Source: Bacteroidales bacterium UBA3290 (lineage in GTDB: Bacteria; Bacteroidota; Bacteroidia; Bacteroidales; UBA932). Taken from it: DNA of 56,414 nucleotides. A model generated the notes under the pieces. The model was not told the DNA's origin and searched no databases. It saw only the letters and a list, made by a program, of their open reading frames with translations. Positions 8,395 to 18,492 of the stretch are shown here, in pieces. Made by a program: the position numbers and the translations under genes. Positions within the stretch are counted from its first letter, which is position 1; each line of letters starts with the position of its first letter. Location: assembly GCA_002361615.1 (NCBI GenBank), contig DETK01000040.1, positions 44,508 to 100,921 of the forward strand, given 5' to 3'.

Positions 8395-9594
8395 GTGAAA
8401 AGAGACTTTTTCGGAATGGTTTTGAGGCGGTCGCTGACCGTCGTCGCGGCCATGGCCGGCCTGGCAGGGGCATTGTCCCTGCCGGGCGGCTGCGGCCTGA
8501 TCGACGAGGACCGCGTGGACTGCCCGGAAGAGATCACCCTGACGTACTCGCTCGACCTTATCACGAACAAGGACGAGGAGATGGACCTGAAGCTGGGACG
8601 TGAGAAGGACATTCCGCTGCGTCTGGCGCTGGAAGACTACCTGAAGGGGATCTTCGTGGACAAGGCGCATGACGTGGACCTGTCGTTCTACAACCTCCGG
8701 CAGGCGGGAGACCGTACGGACCGCATCACGGAGATCATCGACGCGGGGCGGCGTGAATACGACATCCGTCTGGTGGCGTCGGACTACCAGCACCTCGGGG
8801 TGGCGAACCTTTCCGGAAATGGTCCCGTGATCCTGTCGGACGACGAGAAAGCGGAGAACGCCGAATTAAAGGAGGACGCCCTGGCAGCGACGCCGGTGGA
8901 ATCTCATCGCACGGGTATCTTCACGGCGCGCAAGCGGATGCTGATCCGCAAGGACGAGAGCCAGCACTTCGACGCGCACCTGTACATGGCGAACGACGCC
9001 GCCGCGTTGATCCTGAACGTGGACTCGTGCGTGTTCCGGAGCATCCGCGCCGACTTCCAGGGTCTGGCTGACCGCTTCCGCATCAACGACAGCACGTACT
9101 TCTGGGACCGCCAGATCCACGTGGCCGCCGACCTGGTGGACGTGGAGCCGTATCTCCCGAGAGTGTCGGGCAACGGCCCCTCTTACATCTGGGCCTACGA
9201 CGACTACTGGGAGCTGTGGGAGCGGACGCCGGTGATGCTGTGCGCGGTCGGCTTCCCGAGCAGGAACGTGGGCACGGCCGTCATCGGCACGACGCCGTAC
9301 ATCTGGGCGATCAACCTGTACGTGGAACTGCTGGACGGCACGACGACGCTGAGCCAGCTGTTCATCGGCGAGCCGCTGCCGGCAAGCCACCTGATGATCA
9401 TCAAGGGCTGGCTGGATGCCGACGGCAGCTTCAAGTCCCGTCCCATGGTGCCGATCAACCCGGAGCCCGACCCGGGTCCGGACGGTCCCCATCCCCCGAC
9501 GCCTCCTACGCCTCCGGGCTGGGTCGATGCCGTAGTGGGCGTCGACGTCCAACTCAACTGGCGCGAAGGGAATATCTTCTATCCGGAGCTGTAA
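8395..9594 (+). CDS. FimB/Mfa2-like fimbrial anchor, cassette 1
   Basis: A 399-residue lipoprotein with Cys33 in PGGCGLIDEDRVDCP, a pattern typical of the FimB/Mfa2 family, which anchors the fibre to the outer membrane and limits its length. Unlike every other subunit here, it has no Thr-Lys/Arg maturation site near its N-terminus, as expected for a protein that keeps its lipid. The tail VGVDVQLNW resembles the stalk C-terminal motif. A Pro-rich stretch (TPPTPPG) precedes it. The start is a GTG at 8395. It has about 20 differences out of 399 from the anchor at 32002-33201, while its neighbours differ greatly between cassettes. Family call firm; anchor role from the family. Confidence 0.85.
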   Translation: MKRDFFGMVLRRSLTVVAAMAGLAGALSLPGGCGLIDEDRVDCPEEITLTYSLDLITNKDEEMDLKLGREKDIPLRLALEDYLKGIFVDKAHDVDLSFYNLRQAGDRTDRITEIIDAGRREYDIRLVASDYQHLGVANLSGNGPVILSDDEKAENAELKEDALAATPVESHRTGIFTARKRMLIRKDESQHFDAHLYMANDAAALILNVDSCVFRSIRADFQGLADRFRINDSTYFWDRQIHVAADLVDVEPYLPRVSGNGPSYIWAYDDYWELWERTPVMLCAVGFPSRNVGTAVIGTTPYIWAINLYVELLDGTTTLSQLFIGEPLPASHLMIIKGWLDADGSFKSRPMVPINPEPDPGPDGPHPPTPPTPPGWVDAVVGVDVQLNWREGNIFYPEL

Positions 9595-9641
9595 ACAAGA
9601 CAGCATTGCAAACAAAGCCGTAAACGAACGAAAGCATATAT

Positions 9642-11798
9642 ATGATTCGGAAACTCTATAGATTACGCACGGGAGTCAAAGCCTTGCTTTTGACAGTGTC
9701 GGTGCTGTCAGCCCTGCCGGTCCTGCCGTCGGGCTGCGTCACGCCCCTCAGCGATGACGAACGCTCCGCCTTCACAACCAGGGAACTGACCCTCCGGCTG
9801 TACCTGCCCCAGAACGTCCCCGCGACCAAGGCGGAAACCGGCAATGTAGATGGCGTCTCTCCTGAATCCCGGGTGTATGGCGTGCAGGTATGGATGTTCA
9901 ACCACTATGCCGCGGATGTCACCACAGGTGACAACGAAAAGGCTGTTGCCTACAGCGAAGCAAGCAACATCAATAGTGGCTCCGGCTGGACCAACGATCC
10001 CAAAAATCTCGCCGGCAGCGGTTACTATCCCGCCGGCCGCTGGACCGACGGTTCCATCTATGAGATTCCGCTTTCGATTCCCGGTTATGTTCTGGACCGC
10101 GCCGATACGGACATGCGTTTTGATTTCTACGTGCTGGCAAACGGCTCTTCCATCGGAAGCCCGGCTGCCCGCACGATGACGCGCAAACAGATCAAGGACC
10201 TTGTTTTCGGTAAAGACGGCTCGACGGACTACTTCGGTGCTACAACGCCGAAAACAGGCACGACACCGATCCTCGCACTGGGACAGAATGGCCCCGGTCT
10301 TCCGATTTCCGGCTTCTTCAACAAGGGCGCTGATGATACGGGTACGGCGGCATCCGGCGTGGACCTGAGCTTCCTCAAGCCGGCCACATTCAAGACACTT
10401 AACTTGGAGCAGATTCGCGCCAAGACCCCGGTCGTCCAGCTTGAGCGCGCCGTCTCGAAAGTCCGCTTTGTCTTCGCGATGCCCACGCTCCCTTCGGGTA
10501 CGACGACCTCACCCAATCAGATTGTCAGCATCAAAGTGGACGGAACGGTTGTTCCCAATGCAACTTATGTATTCCCTCGTGAAGACGGGACCCCGTTCCA
10601 GCTCCCCGGCACACCGGCCTATGGCACTTCGGGGACTGGTGACGTTACCGTTGCCGTCCCGGCTTCGATCGGACAGATTATCGACCCCAACTACCTGCGC
10701 AGCACCTGCGATTCCACTTTCACTATCGGAACGAAAACCTACGGCGAACCCAAGAATATGACCGCGCAGGAATATGACTCTTTCCTCAACGATGCCGTAT
10801 CGGCCGGCAACGCAACGGAAAGCTACCTCTATCTGAGAGAGAGCGACCGCCCTGTCAAAGGGACCATCACCTACACGGTCGATGGTGGAACGACGACCCA
10901 GACAGCTTCGTTCTATATGCCTTCAGACGCAGCCGGTGCCGCCAACACCAACTTCCACCGCAACCACTCGTGGATCGTGTATGCTTACTTCCAGGGAGAT
11001 GGCCTCTACATCCGTCCGGTGGTGTTGCCGTGGGTTGACGAAGTGTTATACAAATACGAACAGCAAGGCTCTGCCGTGGTAGCCGTGTCAAAGAAGAAGG
11101 AAGCACTCTTCGGCTACGGCTGGACTACTTCCAATGACAATACCTGGTGGCGGGAGCATCGGAATGACGATCCTGCCGTCAATACGGAGTGGTATTTCCG
11201 CCATCAGGACGACCCTAGCACCTGGGCGTATGACTGGGTACATTCACAAATTGTGTCGGCACCGGGCCGCAATGCGGCAAATGTTCCGATTTATGCCAAC
11301 CGAATTGAACTGCGTACTTCCGGATTCGATTCCGGCACTACGTTGCACCTGAAACTCAGCAATCCGGACAACTTCTACATCGTGACGTATAGCCTCGCCA
11401 GTTCGCAGTATGTCGTATGGACAGAAGACTTTGCGGGCGTGGAAGGTAGTGGTGTGCCGACAGGTTGGACGGAGGACGAGGGGGCAGAGGTGCTTCGCAA
11501 CGGAACGAGCTACTTCTATGTCGTTCCGAAGGCAGAGCCCACCGCTTCCTCGATGGAAGATAGTCGGAAAACCGGCTTGTATCTCGTGTCGATGACGACC
11601 GGCGGTACGGTGAGCCAGATGATTCCGTTCAACGCCGGTGCTTTCCCGGGTTCCCAGACTAATACGGAGATTTATTTCTACAGTGTGCCCGTTAACACAT
11701 TCAAGGGCTATTATACTTCCCGCCCTGACGATATTAAGGTATTTACCTACGATGAAAACGCTACGCCCGACAAGGCGCATGAGGTGATTCTGCCATGA
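9642..11798 (+). CDS. Fimbrial accessory subunit 1, cassette 1
   Basis: A 718-residue lipoprotein precursor with Cys32 (PSGC) and a likely maturation site at Lys63 (PATKAETG). Motifs shared with the equivalents in the other cassettes are LERAVSKVRFVFA (fimbrillin N-domain core), HRNHSWIVYAYFQGDG and the tail near SRPDDIKVFTY. Position after the anchor matches the accessory subunits (Mfa3/FimC-like) in Porphyromonas loci, but I cannot assign it to one of those by sequence. Its stop codon overlaps the start of the next gene (ATGATG), so the two are probably translated together. Membership in the fimbrillin group is well supported; the exact place in the fibre is inferred. Confidence 0.75.
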   Translation: MIRKLYRLRTGVKALLLTVSVLSALPVLPSGCVTPLSDDERSAFTTRELTLRLYLPQNVPATKAETGNVDGVSPESRVYGVQVWMFNHYAADVTTGDNEKAVAYSEASNINSGSGWTNDPKNLAGSGYYPAGRWTDGSIYEIPLSIPGYVLDRADTDMRFDFYVLANGSSIGSPAARTMTRKQIKDLVFGKDGSTDYFGATTPKTGTTPILALGQNGPGLPISGFFNKGADDTGTAASGVDLSFLKPATFKTLNLEQIRAKTPVVQLERAVSKVRFVFAMPTLPSGTTTSPNQIVSIKVDGTVVPNATYVFPREDGTPFQLPGTPAYGTSGTGDVTVAVPASIGQIIDPNYLRSTCDSTFTIGTKTYGEPKNMTAQEYDSFLNDAVSAGNATESYLYLRESDRPVKGTITYTVDGGTTTQTASFYMPSDAAGAANTNFHRNHSWIVYAYFQGDGLYIRPVVLPWVDEVLYKYEQQGSAVVAVSKKKEALFGYGWTTSNDNTWWREHRNDDPAVNTEWYFRHQDDPSTWAYDWVHSQIVSAPGRNAANVPIYANRIELRTSGFDSGTTLHLKLSNPDNFYIVTYSLASSQYVVWTEDFAGVEGSGVPTGWTEDEGAEVLRNGTSYFYVVPKAEPTASSMEDSRKTGLYLVSMTTGGTVSQMIPFNAGAFPGSQTNTEIYFYSVPVNTFKGYYTSRPDDIKVFTYDENATPDKAHEVILP

Positions 11799-14700
11799 TG
11801 AAATCGATCAGACATATTCTACTTGCAATCGTCAGTCTTGCCGCGCTGACCCTTTCCTGCGTCGATCCGTTAGAACCGATCGTCCCGTCCGGCCAGGACA
11901 CAAGTTTATCTGATGCACTGATCCTCCGTCCGTCTGTGCTGGGCATCACGCCTGTCACTAAGCATGGTGGCGTATCGGACCGCGGCGAAAACGCTGTCCG
12001 GCGCCTTGATGTGTTCGTTTATGAGATAAAGAGTGATGGCCCTTCTTTCCATAAGCACTATAAGATTGGCGACGGCACCACTGACATTGCGACCAATTCC
12101 GACTACCGGCTTGAGACGAACTGGCGTACGTACTATGACGAGGACAAAACCTACCGTATCTACGTCATCGCAAACATCAATGCCAATAAATTCAACGACA
12201 CCGAACATCCCGAAAACCCGACAGATGCCAAGCTTGAAAATATCACGGAACAGGATCTGAAACTTCTGGTTTCCGAATCGCTCGAGTCGATCCGCACGCA
12301 GTACAACACGAGCTACGACATCGTCCGCCTCAAAAACCCGGATGGGAGCGATCCCGATCCGCTCATTCCGGATCCGGATATCAACGGTGTCAAAACGTAC
12401 GACCACCATATTGGAAACAAACTTTTCGTTATGGACGGAAAGATTGATTCCTGGTCGCCTAAAGCCGGTTCAGCCAAGCAGTACTTTACCCCTGACGCCA
12501 CTCAGCAGAATCTGGATTTCAACCTGAGTCGTGCTGCCGCGAAGTTCGGTGTCAGCCTCAAGTTCAGCAGCAAGTTCACGGAGCAGGGAGAAATCACGAT
12601 TGAGGATATCGACCAAGGACGGAAATTCCGCGCTTATACTTCCTGGTACGACCCGGAAACGAAGCTCAAGCCCAAGACCGCTATTATTCTTGCGGTTGGT
12701 ACGCTTGTGCCCGATGCACAGGGTAAAGTCTATGAAACTAGCGCCGTTGAAGGAGGCCCCCGCATTAAATTCGCAAATATTCTGAAATCCACCTATAACA
12801 TCGCACCGGAAGGCAAAACTAATACATCGGTTCCATCTGCCACTCAACAGAACACCCTCCGCGATGAGAATCTCTGGGACAGCCAGGACTTCTTCCATTT
12901 CTCCGACCGGACGCCCGACGGAAACGGTGGTTACTTATATCCGTACCTCGACACTACGTATAGCTACGCTTTCAGCTGGGATCCTTCCGAAGGAGCTGAG
13001 AAGGCTCCGGCGCTGTCTATCAGTGTGCTGTACACCACATATATTCAGAATTACAACGAAGACGGCACTTTTAATGGAGGAGCAACGGGCGATGACGGCG
13101 TTATGAACTACTACCGCATCCCTCTCGTGGACCTGAGCAAGACCAATGAAGTGAAGCGCAATCACTTCTATCAGGTCGATGCCGAAATCAGTTCCATGGG
13201 CACCTCCACTGCCGACATCAAACCGACCGTGGTCAACCTGAAGTACAAGGTTATTCCTTGGCCGGATGCGGCAGACATGGTGACCGAGGCGCAAACCATC
13301 CAGCTCGAATACTTTGTGGCAGAAAAATCCTACCGTCTCCGCGGTGACGGCGAAGAAGTTACCTACCTGCAGTATTTTACGCCGAAGAGCGACCCGATAG
13401 GGACTACTGGTTACAACCAAGCTACGCCGAAGATTACCAGAGTAAAGGTCTACTACAATGATCAAAATGGAAATGAACGACCTTTGTATACTGAGTGGAC
13501 GGGAAGTGCTTATGAATGGACAGCATCTGATGGCAATGTGAGTATTAAAGTAAAACCGAGTAGCACTCATAATGGTGGTGGTAACTTCCAGGTAACCTCC
13601 ACATCATTGGCAAACCGTGCGGTAAAATACATCGAATTCGATACCGAAGTTGACTTCGGATATCTGTATACGGATAGTGGTAACCATAAGGTTCCTCAAA
13701 ATAACATCGTCGTTACTCATTTCCCGCTCGACAACATCCAGAGCATCTCTGGTGCTTGGTCTTCCCGATGGAGTGAAAGTTCTTCTTCTTCGACACGTAG
13801 GATATACAGCTTTAACCCCACTAACGACGGTTGGGATTCGTATGACGGATATGAGGATGACATAGAGTGTACAGAAAGTGAGTACAATTCTGCTGATCCA
13901 AATCATCGGAGCACATCTACAGGAACCAGGACTACAACACGCGCGAATTTTCTGGCGAATGTGACAACTAACGAAAACCGAGCTGCTGCTAATAGTGAAG
14001 CAAGTTCAGTAAATAATTATTGGGGAACAAGTCCTTCTGTTATTGGCTGGCAATGGGATAATCCGGGAATAGCGACTACCTCAGATAATTGGGATTATTA
14101 TGTTTCTGCCACCTATAATGGGTATACATATTATCAAACATACAAATACGATAACTACTATACTAAGGCCATAGTTTACCGCGCCCGCCGATACTATCGT
14201 AATGTGACTGTGAATGTTCCTACAGTACGAAATAATTGGGTGAATTGGGACGAACATACTGGTTCTACGTATCAAGATAATTCTTATAACACCTATCAAG
14301 GTCTTGCTTATCGTTATACGGCCAAATATTGGGGTGGTTATTACTCTCAGGGAGATGCCCATGGCTTCAGTCGCGATCATGTTTTCAATATGTCGGGTAA
14401 TAATAGTGGAGTTTTGGCGAATTATAATAATTATCAAACAACCGAAAGCGACCTGTTGAATAATAATCACATGTACATTATTCAGATATCCAAAGCTGAA
14501 GAAGGTGTCATTCTTGGTCGTCCTACTTTGAATAACAACAATCAGTCGCAGGATAATGTTGTTTCACCTGCTTTCATGATTGCATCTCAGCTGGGTGCCG
14601 TAAGTACTTTTGATAGCGGAACAAGTGCGGCAACTCATTGCCATACTTACATGGAAGTCGATAAAAAAGGGCATCGCTTTGTCAACTGGAGGTTGCCCAC

Positions 14701-14935
14701 AGCTGCGGAAATTGCTTATATCGTTAGTTACCAGGCGAATACAACTATAACTTCTTCTGGTGTCTTTGAGGCTGTTCTTACTGGAGTGTCCTATTACACT
14801 TTGGACGGCAATTTAACAAATACGAATTATCCTGGCGCTTCGGGAGAGCAACGTGTCCGCTGTGTTCGCGACCTGACGCCTAAGGAAGTGATAGAATTGA
14901 ATGAAACGGGAACCATCACGGATGCTTCTTATTGA
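11795..14935 (+). CDS. Large tip-like fimbrial subunit, cassette 1
   Basis: A 1046-residue lipoprotein precursor: Cys22 (TLSC), likely maturation site at Lys56 (TPVTKHGG), fimbrillin core motif FNLSRAAAKFGV, then a Tyr/Asn/Ser-rich middle (about residues 670-880) that differs strongly from the paralogues and is AT-rich in DNA. The C-terminal 150 residues are conserved (NNHMYIIQISK, VVSPAFMIASQLGAV, WRLPTAAEI, RCVRDL) and look like the DUF1566/C-type-lectin-like ends of Bacteroidota surface proteins. This suggests a tip adhesin with a binding domain. The start could be the ATG at 11795 or 11798. Fimbrial membership firm; adhesin role is inference from domain layout. Confidence 0.75.
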   Translation: MMKSIRHILLAIVSLAALTLSCVDPLEPIVPSGQDTSLSDALILRPSVLGITPVTKHGGVSDRGENAVRRLDVFVYEIKSDGPSFHKHYKIGDGTTDIATNSDYRLETNWRTYYDEDKTYRIYVIANINANKFNDTEHPENPTDAKLENITEQDLKLLVSESLESIRTQYNTSYDIVRLKNPDGSDPDPLIPDPDINGVKTYDHHIGNKLFVMDGKIDSWSPKAGSAKQYFTPDATQQNLDFNLSRAAAKFGVSLKFSSKFTEQGEITIEDIDQGRKFRAYTSWYDPETKLKPKTAIILAVGTLVPDAQGKVYETSAVEGGPRIKFANILKSTYNIAPEGKTNTSVPSATQQNTLRDENLWDSQDFFHFSDRTPDGNGGYLYPYLDTTYSYAFSWDPSEGAEKAPALSISVLYTTYIQNYNEDGTFNGGATGDDGVMNYYRIPLVDLSKTNEVKRNHFYQVDAEISSMGTSTADIKPTVVNLKYKVIPWPDAADMVTEAQTIQLEYFVAEKSYRLRGDGEEVTYLQYFTPKSDPIGTTGYNQATPKITRVKVYYNDQNGNERPLYTEWTGSAYEWTASDGNVSIKVKPSSTHNGGGNFQVTSTSLANRAVKYIEFDTEVDFGYLYTDSGNHKVPQNNIVVTHFPLDNIQSISGAWSSRWSESSSSSTRRIYSFNPTNDGWDSYDGYEDDIECTESEYNSADPNHRSTSTGTRTTTRANFLANVTTNENRAAANSEASSVNNYWGTSPSVIGWQWDNPGIATTSDNWDYYVSATYNGYTYYQTYKYDNYYTKAIVYRARRYYRNVTVNVPTVRNNWVNWDEHTGSTYQDNSYNTYQGLAYRYTAKYWGGYYSQGDAHGFSRDHVFNMSGNNSGVLANYNNYQTTESDLLNNNHMYIIQISKAEEGVILGRPTLNNNNQSQDNVVSPAFMIASQLGAVSTFDSGTSAATHCHTYMEVDKKGHRFVNWRLPTAAEIAYIVSYQANTTITSSGVFEAVLTGVSYYTLDGNLTNTNYPGASGEQRVRCVRDLTPKEVIELNETGTITDASY

Positions 14936-14945
14936 TGACGGAAAA

Positions 14946-17531
14946 ATGAAGAATCGACACACATATCGCAAATTATTTGCTCTGGCGGTGCTGCTGATGG
15001 CATGTGCCGCCTGCGTCGAGCCGATTAATCGGCCTGTGACTGATGGAAACGATGACCTCTATCAGATTTCCTTCCGTATCATGACGCAAGACGACGAAGT
15101 CCGCACCAAAGCAGGCGGTCCGCTTGGCGTGCAGGATGACTACGTTTTCGATAAGCTCTTCATGTACTGCTTCGATGCCAATGGTCGATATCTGGGTCGT
15201 TACGAAGCCACGCTTGCCACAAAGGAACAGAAAGAATACACTGAAACCCAGAACCCCGGCGAATTCAATGGTGAGATTCCTCCGGCCACGGCCCGCATCC
15301 ACTTCGTTTGTGGTCCCGATCGTCCGGTGGGCGGTGACTATTATGGCATGACAGAAACAGAAGTGATGAATGCACCCGGTCTTGTGTACAGTGAGGCGGG
15401 TGGTCGTATCGCCTATTGGGGCTATCTACGTCGAAATTCTGCTGCCGAGTTAGCTGATGTTTTCAGCAGCTCTACCACCGAACTTGTATGGATGGTTCGC
15501 GACCGTCTTTGGATTGAATCAAAAGGTGTATTCAACAACTCTGCTTCCGGTTTTTATAAGGAAGGCGAAGCTACTGGTATCGACGGTCCCCGTTGGGTAG
15601 TCTATGGCGGCTTGAATCGGGGTTACATCGCAACAAAAGGCCTTCCTGTTCCAAAGACTGGGTATGATGAAACTGCTGATAATCCTTTTGGTTCCTACAC
15701 TTTCGATGGTAATAACCCTTATCAAGAACTGCGGCACGTTTGGTCGTCATCTCCTGCCAAGTTTGCCCTCTCCTCTGTGGTCACACCCTATCCCGAGAGC
15801 GGAGGCCGGTTTACGAATATAGGTGAAGGTGATATGGTTCCGTTTGAACCCAATGTTCAAGGATACCAAGACATGTATCTCTTCGATGATGCTTGCGCTG
15901 ATAATTACACCAGCAACACGGATCATGTGTCCCGTATTATCATTAAGGCCACGTTCAAGGCTACGGGCAATAAGAAATTTTTCCCCATCTGCATTACGGA
16001 CGGTTATGCTTCAGAGCCGGTTCAATTGATGCGCGGTCACCGTTATACGCTCAACCTCGAAACACTGCCTGAAGCTAGCGGCTATGATACTTTCGAAGAT
16101 GCTGCCAAGGCTAAGACTTTTGCGAATGGTGCCCTCGTCGAAATCGATGACAAGGTTGTAGAAGTGTCGGACGGTCAGTTCGACATGCGAGTCAATTACG
16201 TAATGAAGTATCCGCTTTCCGGCGAAACCTTCAATAGTACGGCCGTGCTGTTGCACAAAACGACGGCAGAAGACGCAGAAGACGCCGGCGCCGGTTCAGT
16301 GGCCGTTCCTTTCTACGTTGGCAAGCAGAATTCAGGTGTCGGTAGTAAGGATTTCTATTTCAAAGAGAGCGACTGGATAGATCCCGGCGACGGGGCAAGC
16401 AACACGCCTGCACACAACTCTTCAGGTACTGTTACCTGGGGTAGTAATAGAATATCCACCGACGAGGATAAGAAGGTGAATATCGGTGAGAACCTTAATA
16501 CGACGGTCACCTTGCCATTGGCTTCAGTGGAAAATGACAAATTGAAGGAGAGCACTTTCAACTTGAAAGGCTATTACATCGCTGCTGCTGCGCAGGGGGT
16601 AGAGCAACAGGTACATCATATTCTGATGCGCAATATCGATGTCTATACCATCGATCAGTTCAGGATTCAGGAGGCGTATACAAAGTCAACGCAAGGAGGC
16701 GATGGCCACAATGCAGACGGAACGTTGGAATTGATCCGTAATACAGATGGCACCTATTCCTTGAAATTTAAGATCCCCACCGGCTCTGGCACAACAGGTG
16801 ATCACGACAAGTATCCGGATATTCTTTACCCGCTGCAGATCAAGCTTGCTACGCGGACCCTGCAGCCATACGATATTCATTATAGCGGGCAGAATACGTC
16901 GAATCCTGTTGTTTTCGGTGTACAGGTGCGTAGTACAGAGCCTGGTAAGGAACCTGCTTATCTCACTGCACCCACGGGCACGACTGCTGCTCGCCAGTGG
17001 AACTACCAAGCAGCAAACAGCTACTGGAACTATTGGTACACATACTCCATTACCAGCGCACCTTCAAATCCGGAAATCACGATAGATTTGAAAGACGTCC
17101 GCAACGCCAGCACTTTCAGCACAATCCCCAGCAACGTTGGCCTCTTCCTTTACATTGAATTCTTCGGCAAGGCCTCTGCTGTCAGCTATAATGTGGCACA
17201 TGTGCCTGTAACAAGTGTAATCGTTAATCCCGCCTCCGGTACTTCAACTCAGGGCCACGCTACGAATAATCGTTATCAGATTCCCCGCAGCACCAATAAT
17301 TCCACATCCACGCTGCAGTTGAAGGCTACTGTGTCGCCGGACAATGCAACCTACAAGAATGTCAAATGGGAAAGCAGCGACACGAGCCGTGCAACTGTCG
17401 ATGCCAATGGTTTGGTGACGCTTGGCACCTCAGGGAATGTCGATGTCAATATTACCGCAACAACCGTTGATAAAAATAATTCCGGTAATACAGTCTCCAA
17501 CACATTCTATCTGAGAGTGACCAACAATTAG
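14946..17531 (+). CDS. Fimbrial accessory subunit 3 with Ig-like end, cassette 1
   Basis: A 861-residue lipoprotein precursor from the ATG at 14946 (an upstream in-frame ATG at 14901 would overlap the previous gene and spoil the signal peptide). Cys23 lies in CAACVEP, the likely maturation site at Lys55 in RTKAGG. It shares MRGHRYTLNLETLPE and VGLFLYIEFFG with its equivalents. The last 90 residues form a bacterial Ig-like group 2 (BIG2) domain: LQLKATVSPDNAT, VKWESSD, RATVDANGLVT. Such domains are common in surface adhesins and may extend the protein outward. It is the last gene of the cassette, with a terminator hairpin 30 bases after the stop. Confidence 0.75.
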   Translation: MKNRHTYRKLFALAVLLMACAACVEPINRPVTDGNDDLYQISFRIMTQDDEVRTKAGGPLGVQDDYVFDKLFMYCFDANGRYLGRYEATLATKEQKEYTETQNPGEFNGEIPPATARIHFVCGPDRPVGGDYYGMTETEVMNAPGLVYSEAGGRIAYWGYLRRNSAAELADVFSSSTTELVWMVRDRLWIESKGVFNNSASGFYKEGEATGIDGPRWVVYGGLNRGYIATKGLPVPKTGYDETADNPFGSYTFDGNNPYQELRHVWSSSPAKFALSSVVTPYPESGGRFTNIGEGDMVPFEPNVQGYQDMYLFDDACADNYTSNTDHVSRIIIKATFKATGNKKFFPICITDGYASEPVQLMRGHRYTLNLETLPEASGYDTFEDAAKAKTFANGALVEIDDKVVEVSDGQFDMRVNYVMKYPLSGETFNSTAVLLHKTTAEDAEDAGAGSVAVPFYVGKQNSGVGSKDFYFKESDWIDPGDGASNTPAHNSSGTVTWGSNRISTDEDKKVNIGENLNTTVTLPLASVENDKLKESTFNLKGYYIAAAAQGVEQQVHHILMRNIDVYTIDQFRIQEAYTKSTQGGDGHNADGTLELIRNTDGTYSLKFKIPTGSGTTGDHDKYPDILYPLQIKLATRTLQPYDIHYSGQNTSNPVVFGVQVRSTEPGKEPAYLTAPTGTTAARQWNYQAANSYWNYWYTYSITSAPSNPEITIDLKDVRNASTFSTIPSNVGLFLYIEFFGKASAVSYNVAHVPVTSVIVNPASGTSTQGHATNNRYQIPRSTNNSTSTLQLKATVSPDNATYKNVKWESSDTSRATVDANGLVTLGTSGNVDVNITATTVDKNNSGNTVSNTFYLRVTNN

Positions 17532-17560
17532 CGCCTGCGCGTCTTAACTGTACAAATGTC

Positions 17561-17591
17561 AGCGGCTCCAACCCCACAAGTTGAAGCCGCT
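17561..17591 (+). terminator. Terminator of fimbrial cassette 1
   Basis: A 12-bp stem (AGCGGCTCCAAC with GTTGAAGCCGCT, one mismatch) around a 7-base loop, followed by an AT-rich stretch. It lies 30 bases after the last gene of the cassette and 29 bases before the IS66 end. Confidence 0.65.
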
Positions 17592-17692
17592 GATTTATTA
17601 ATGTTTCACTGCTGATATACGTAAGCCTCCGGGCAACTGCATATTGACAGCGGCGTGAAGTGACGGTAACTTTGTGACAAAAACACAAAGTC

Positions 17693-18052
17693 ATGATGAC
17701 CCGCGAACAAATCTTGGAAATAGACCGGTATTGCCAGGAACACGGTATATCTCTTCAAAGTTATTTTGACGAGCACGGCATAGCCCGTCATCAGTATTTC
17801 ATCTGGAAGCGCAAGTATCGTCAGCAGGATGAGCAAGCGCCTGATTCCGGGGCCTTCGTCCAGCTTCAGCCTGGAGGTGCGTTTGTTCCGTCGAAGATGC
17901 CTCCGGCCAAGACCTCGGGGAAGGCGAAGGCCGTGAGCGAGAATCCGGAGAGCTATTTGACGGTGGACATCCGGACGGCGTCAGGGACGGCGATGCGTAT
18001 ACAAGGAAACATGACAGCTGCGCACCTGCGTGAAATAATCTCTGCGAAGTGA
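17693..18052 (+). CDS. tnpA: IS66 TnpA (accessory, helix-turn-helix)
   Basis: A 119-residue small IS66 Orf1 protein with an N-terminal helix-turn-helix (REQILEIDRYCQEHGIS ... YFIWKRKYR) expected to bind the element ends. A second ATG follows immediately at 17696. The TGA stop overlaps the ATG of tnpB (TGATG), so the two are translationally coupled. It appears intact. Confidence 0.8.
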   Translation: MMTREQILEIDRYCQEHGISLQSYFDEHGIARHQYFIWKRKYRQQDEQAPDSGAFVQLQPGGAFVPSKMPPAKTSGKAKAVSENPESYLTVDIRTASGTAMRIQGNMTAAHLREIISAK

Positions 18053-18411
18053 TGTTCAGTCTGGACGTGAACTGCCGGTATTGGCTGTACGACAAGCCTG
18101 TCGATATGCGCAAGAGCTTCAACGGGCTGGGCGGCATCGTGACGAACGCGATGTGCGGGAACCAGCGTAACGGGGATGTCTATATCTTCATCAACGCCAG
18201 CCGGAACATGATGAAGATGCTCCGGCATGAAGAAGGCGGCATGGTTCTCTATGCCGTCCGCCTGGACATGGGGAGGATGAGGGTCCCCGCAGTTGGTGGA
18301 GAAGACGTGATCTCATCCTCTCTCCAGTACGAAAACGTCATCGGGATGGTGCGCTCAGCACTCGACAGCCCCTATGTGAGACGGATGAAATTGCTGGCAA
18401 AAAGTTACTGA
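18052..18411 (+). CDS. tnpB: IS66 TnpB
   Basis: A 119-residue IS66 Orf2 protein, recognised by YDKPVDMRKSFNGLGGIV and VYIFINASRNMMKML. This small conserved protein is required for IS66 transposition; its biochemical role is not known. I use the ATG at 18052, inside the tnpA stop; a GTG lies one codon earlier. An 81-base gap separates it from tnpC. Confidence 0.85.
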   Translation: MFSLDVNCRYWLYDKPVDMRKSFNGLGGIVTNAMCGNQRNGDVYIFINASRNMMKMLRHEEGGMVLYAVRLDMGRMRVPAVGGEDVISSSLQYENVIGMVRSALDSPYVRRMKLLAKSY

Positions 18412-18492
18412 AAATCAATAAAATAAGTTGTTTATATTCTTGCATATCTGACATCTTTTTCGTACCTTTATACTTAGAAAGAGATACGGAAA

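Noticed and set aside
11795..14935. Diversity-generating retroelement acting on the tip-like proteins
   Set aside because: The lectin-like C-terminal domain made this worth checking, but no reverse transcriptase and no template repeat are visible in the window.
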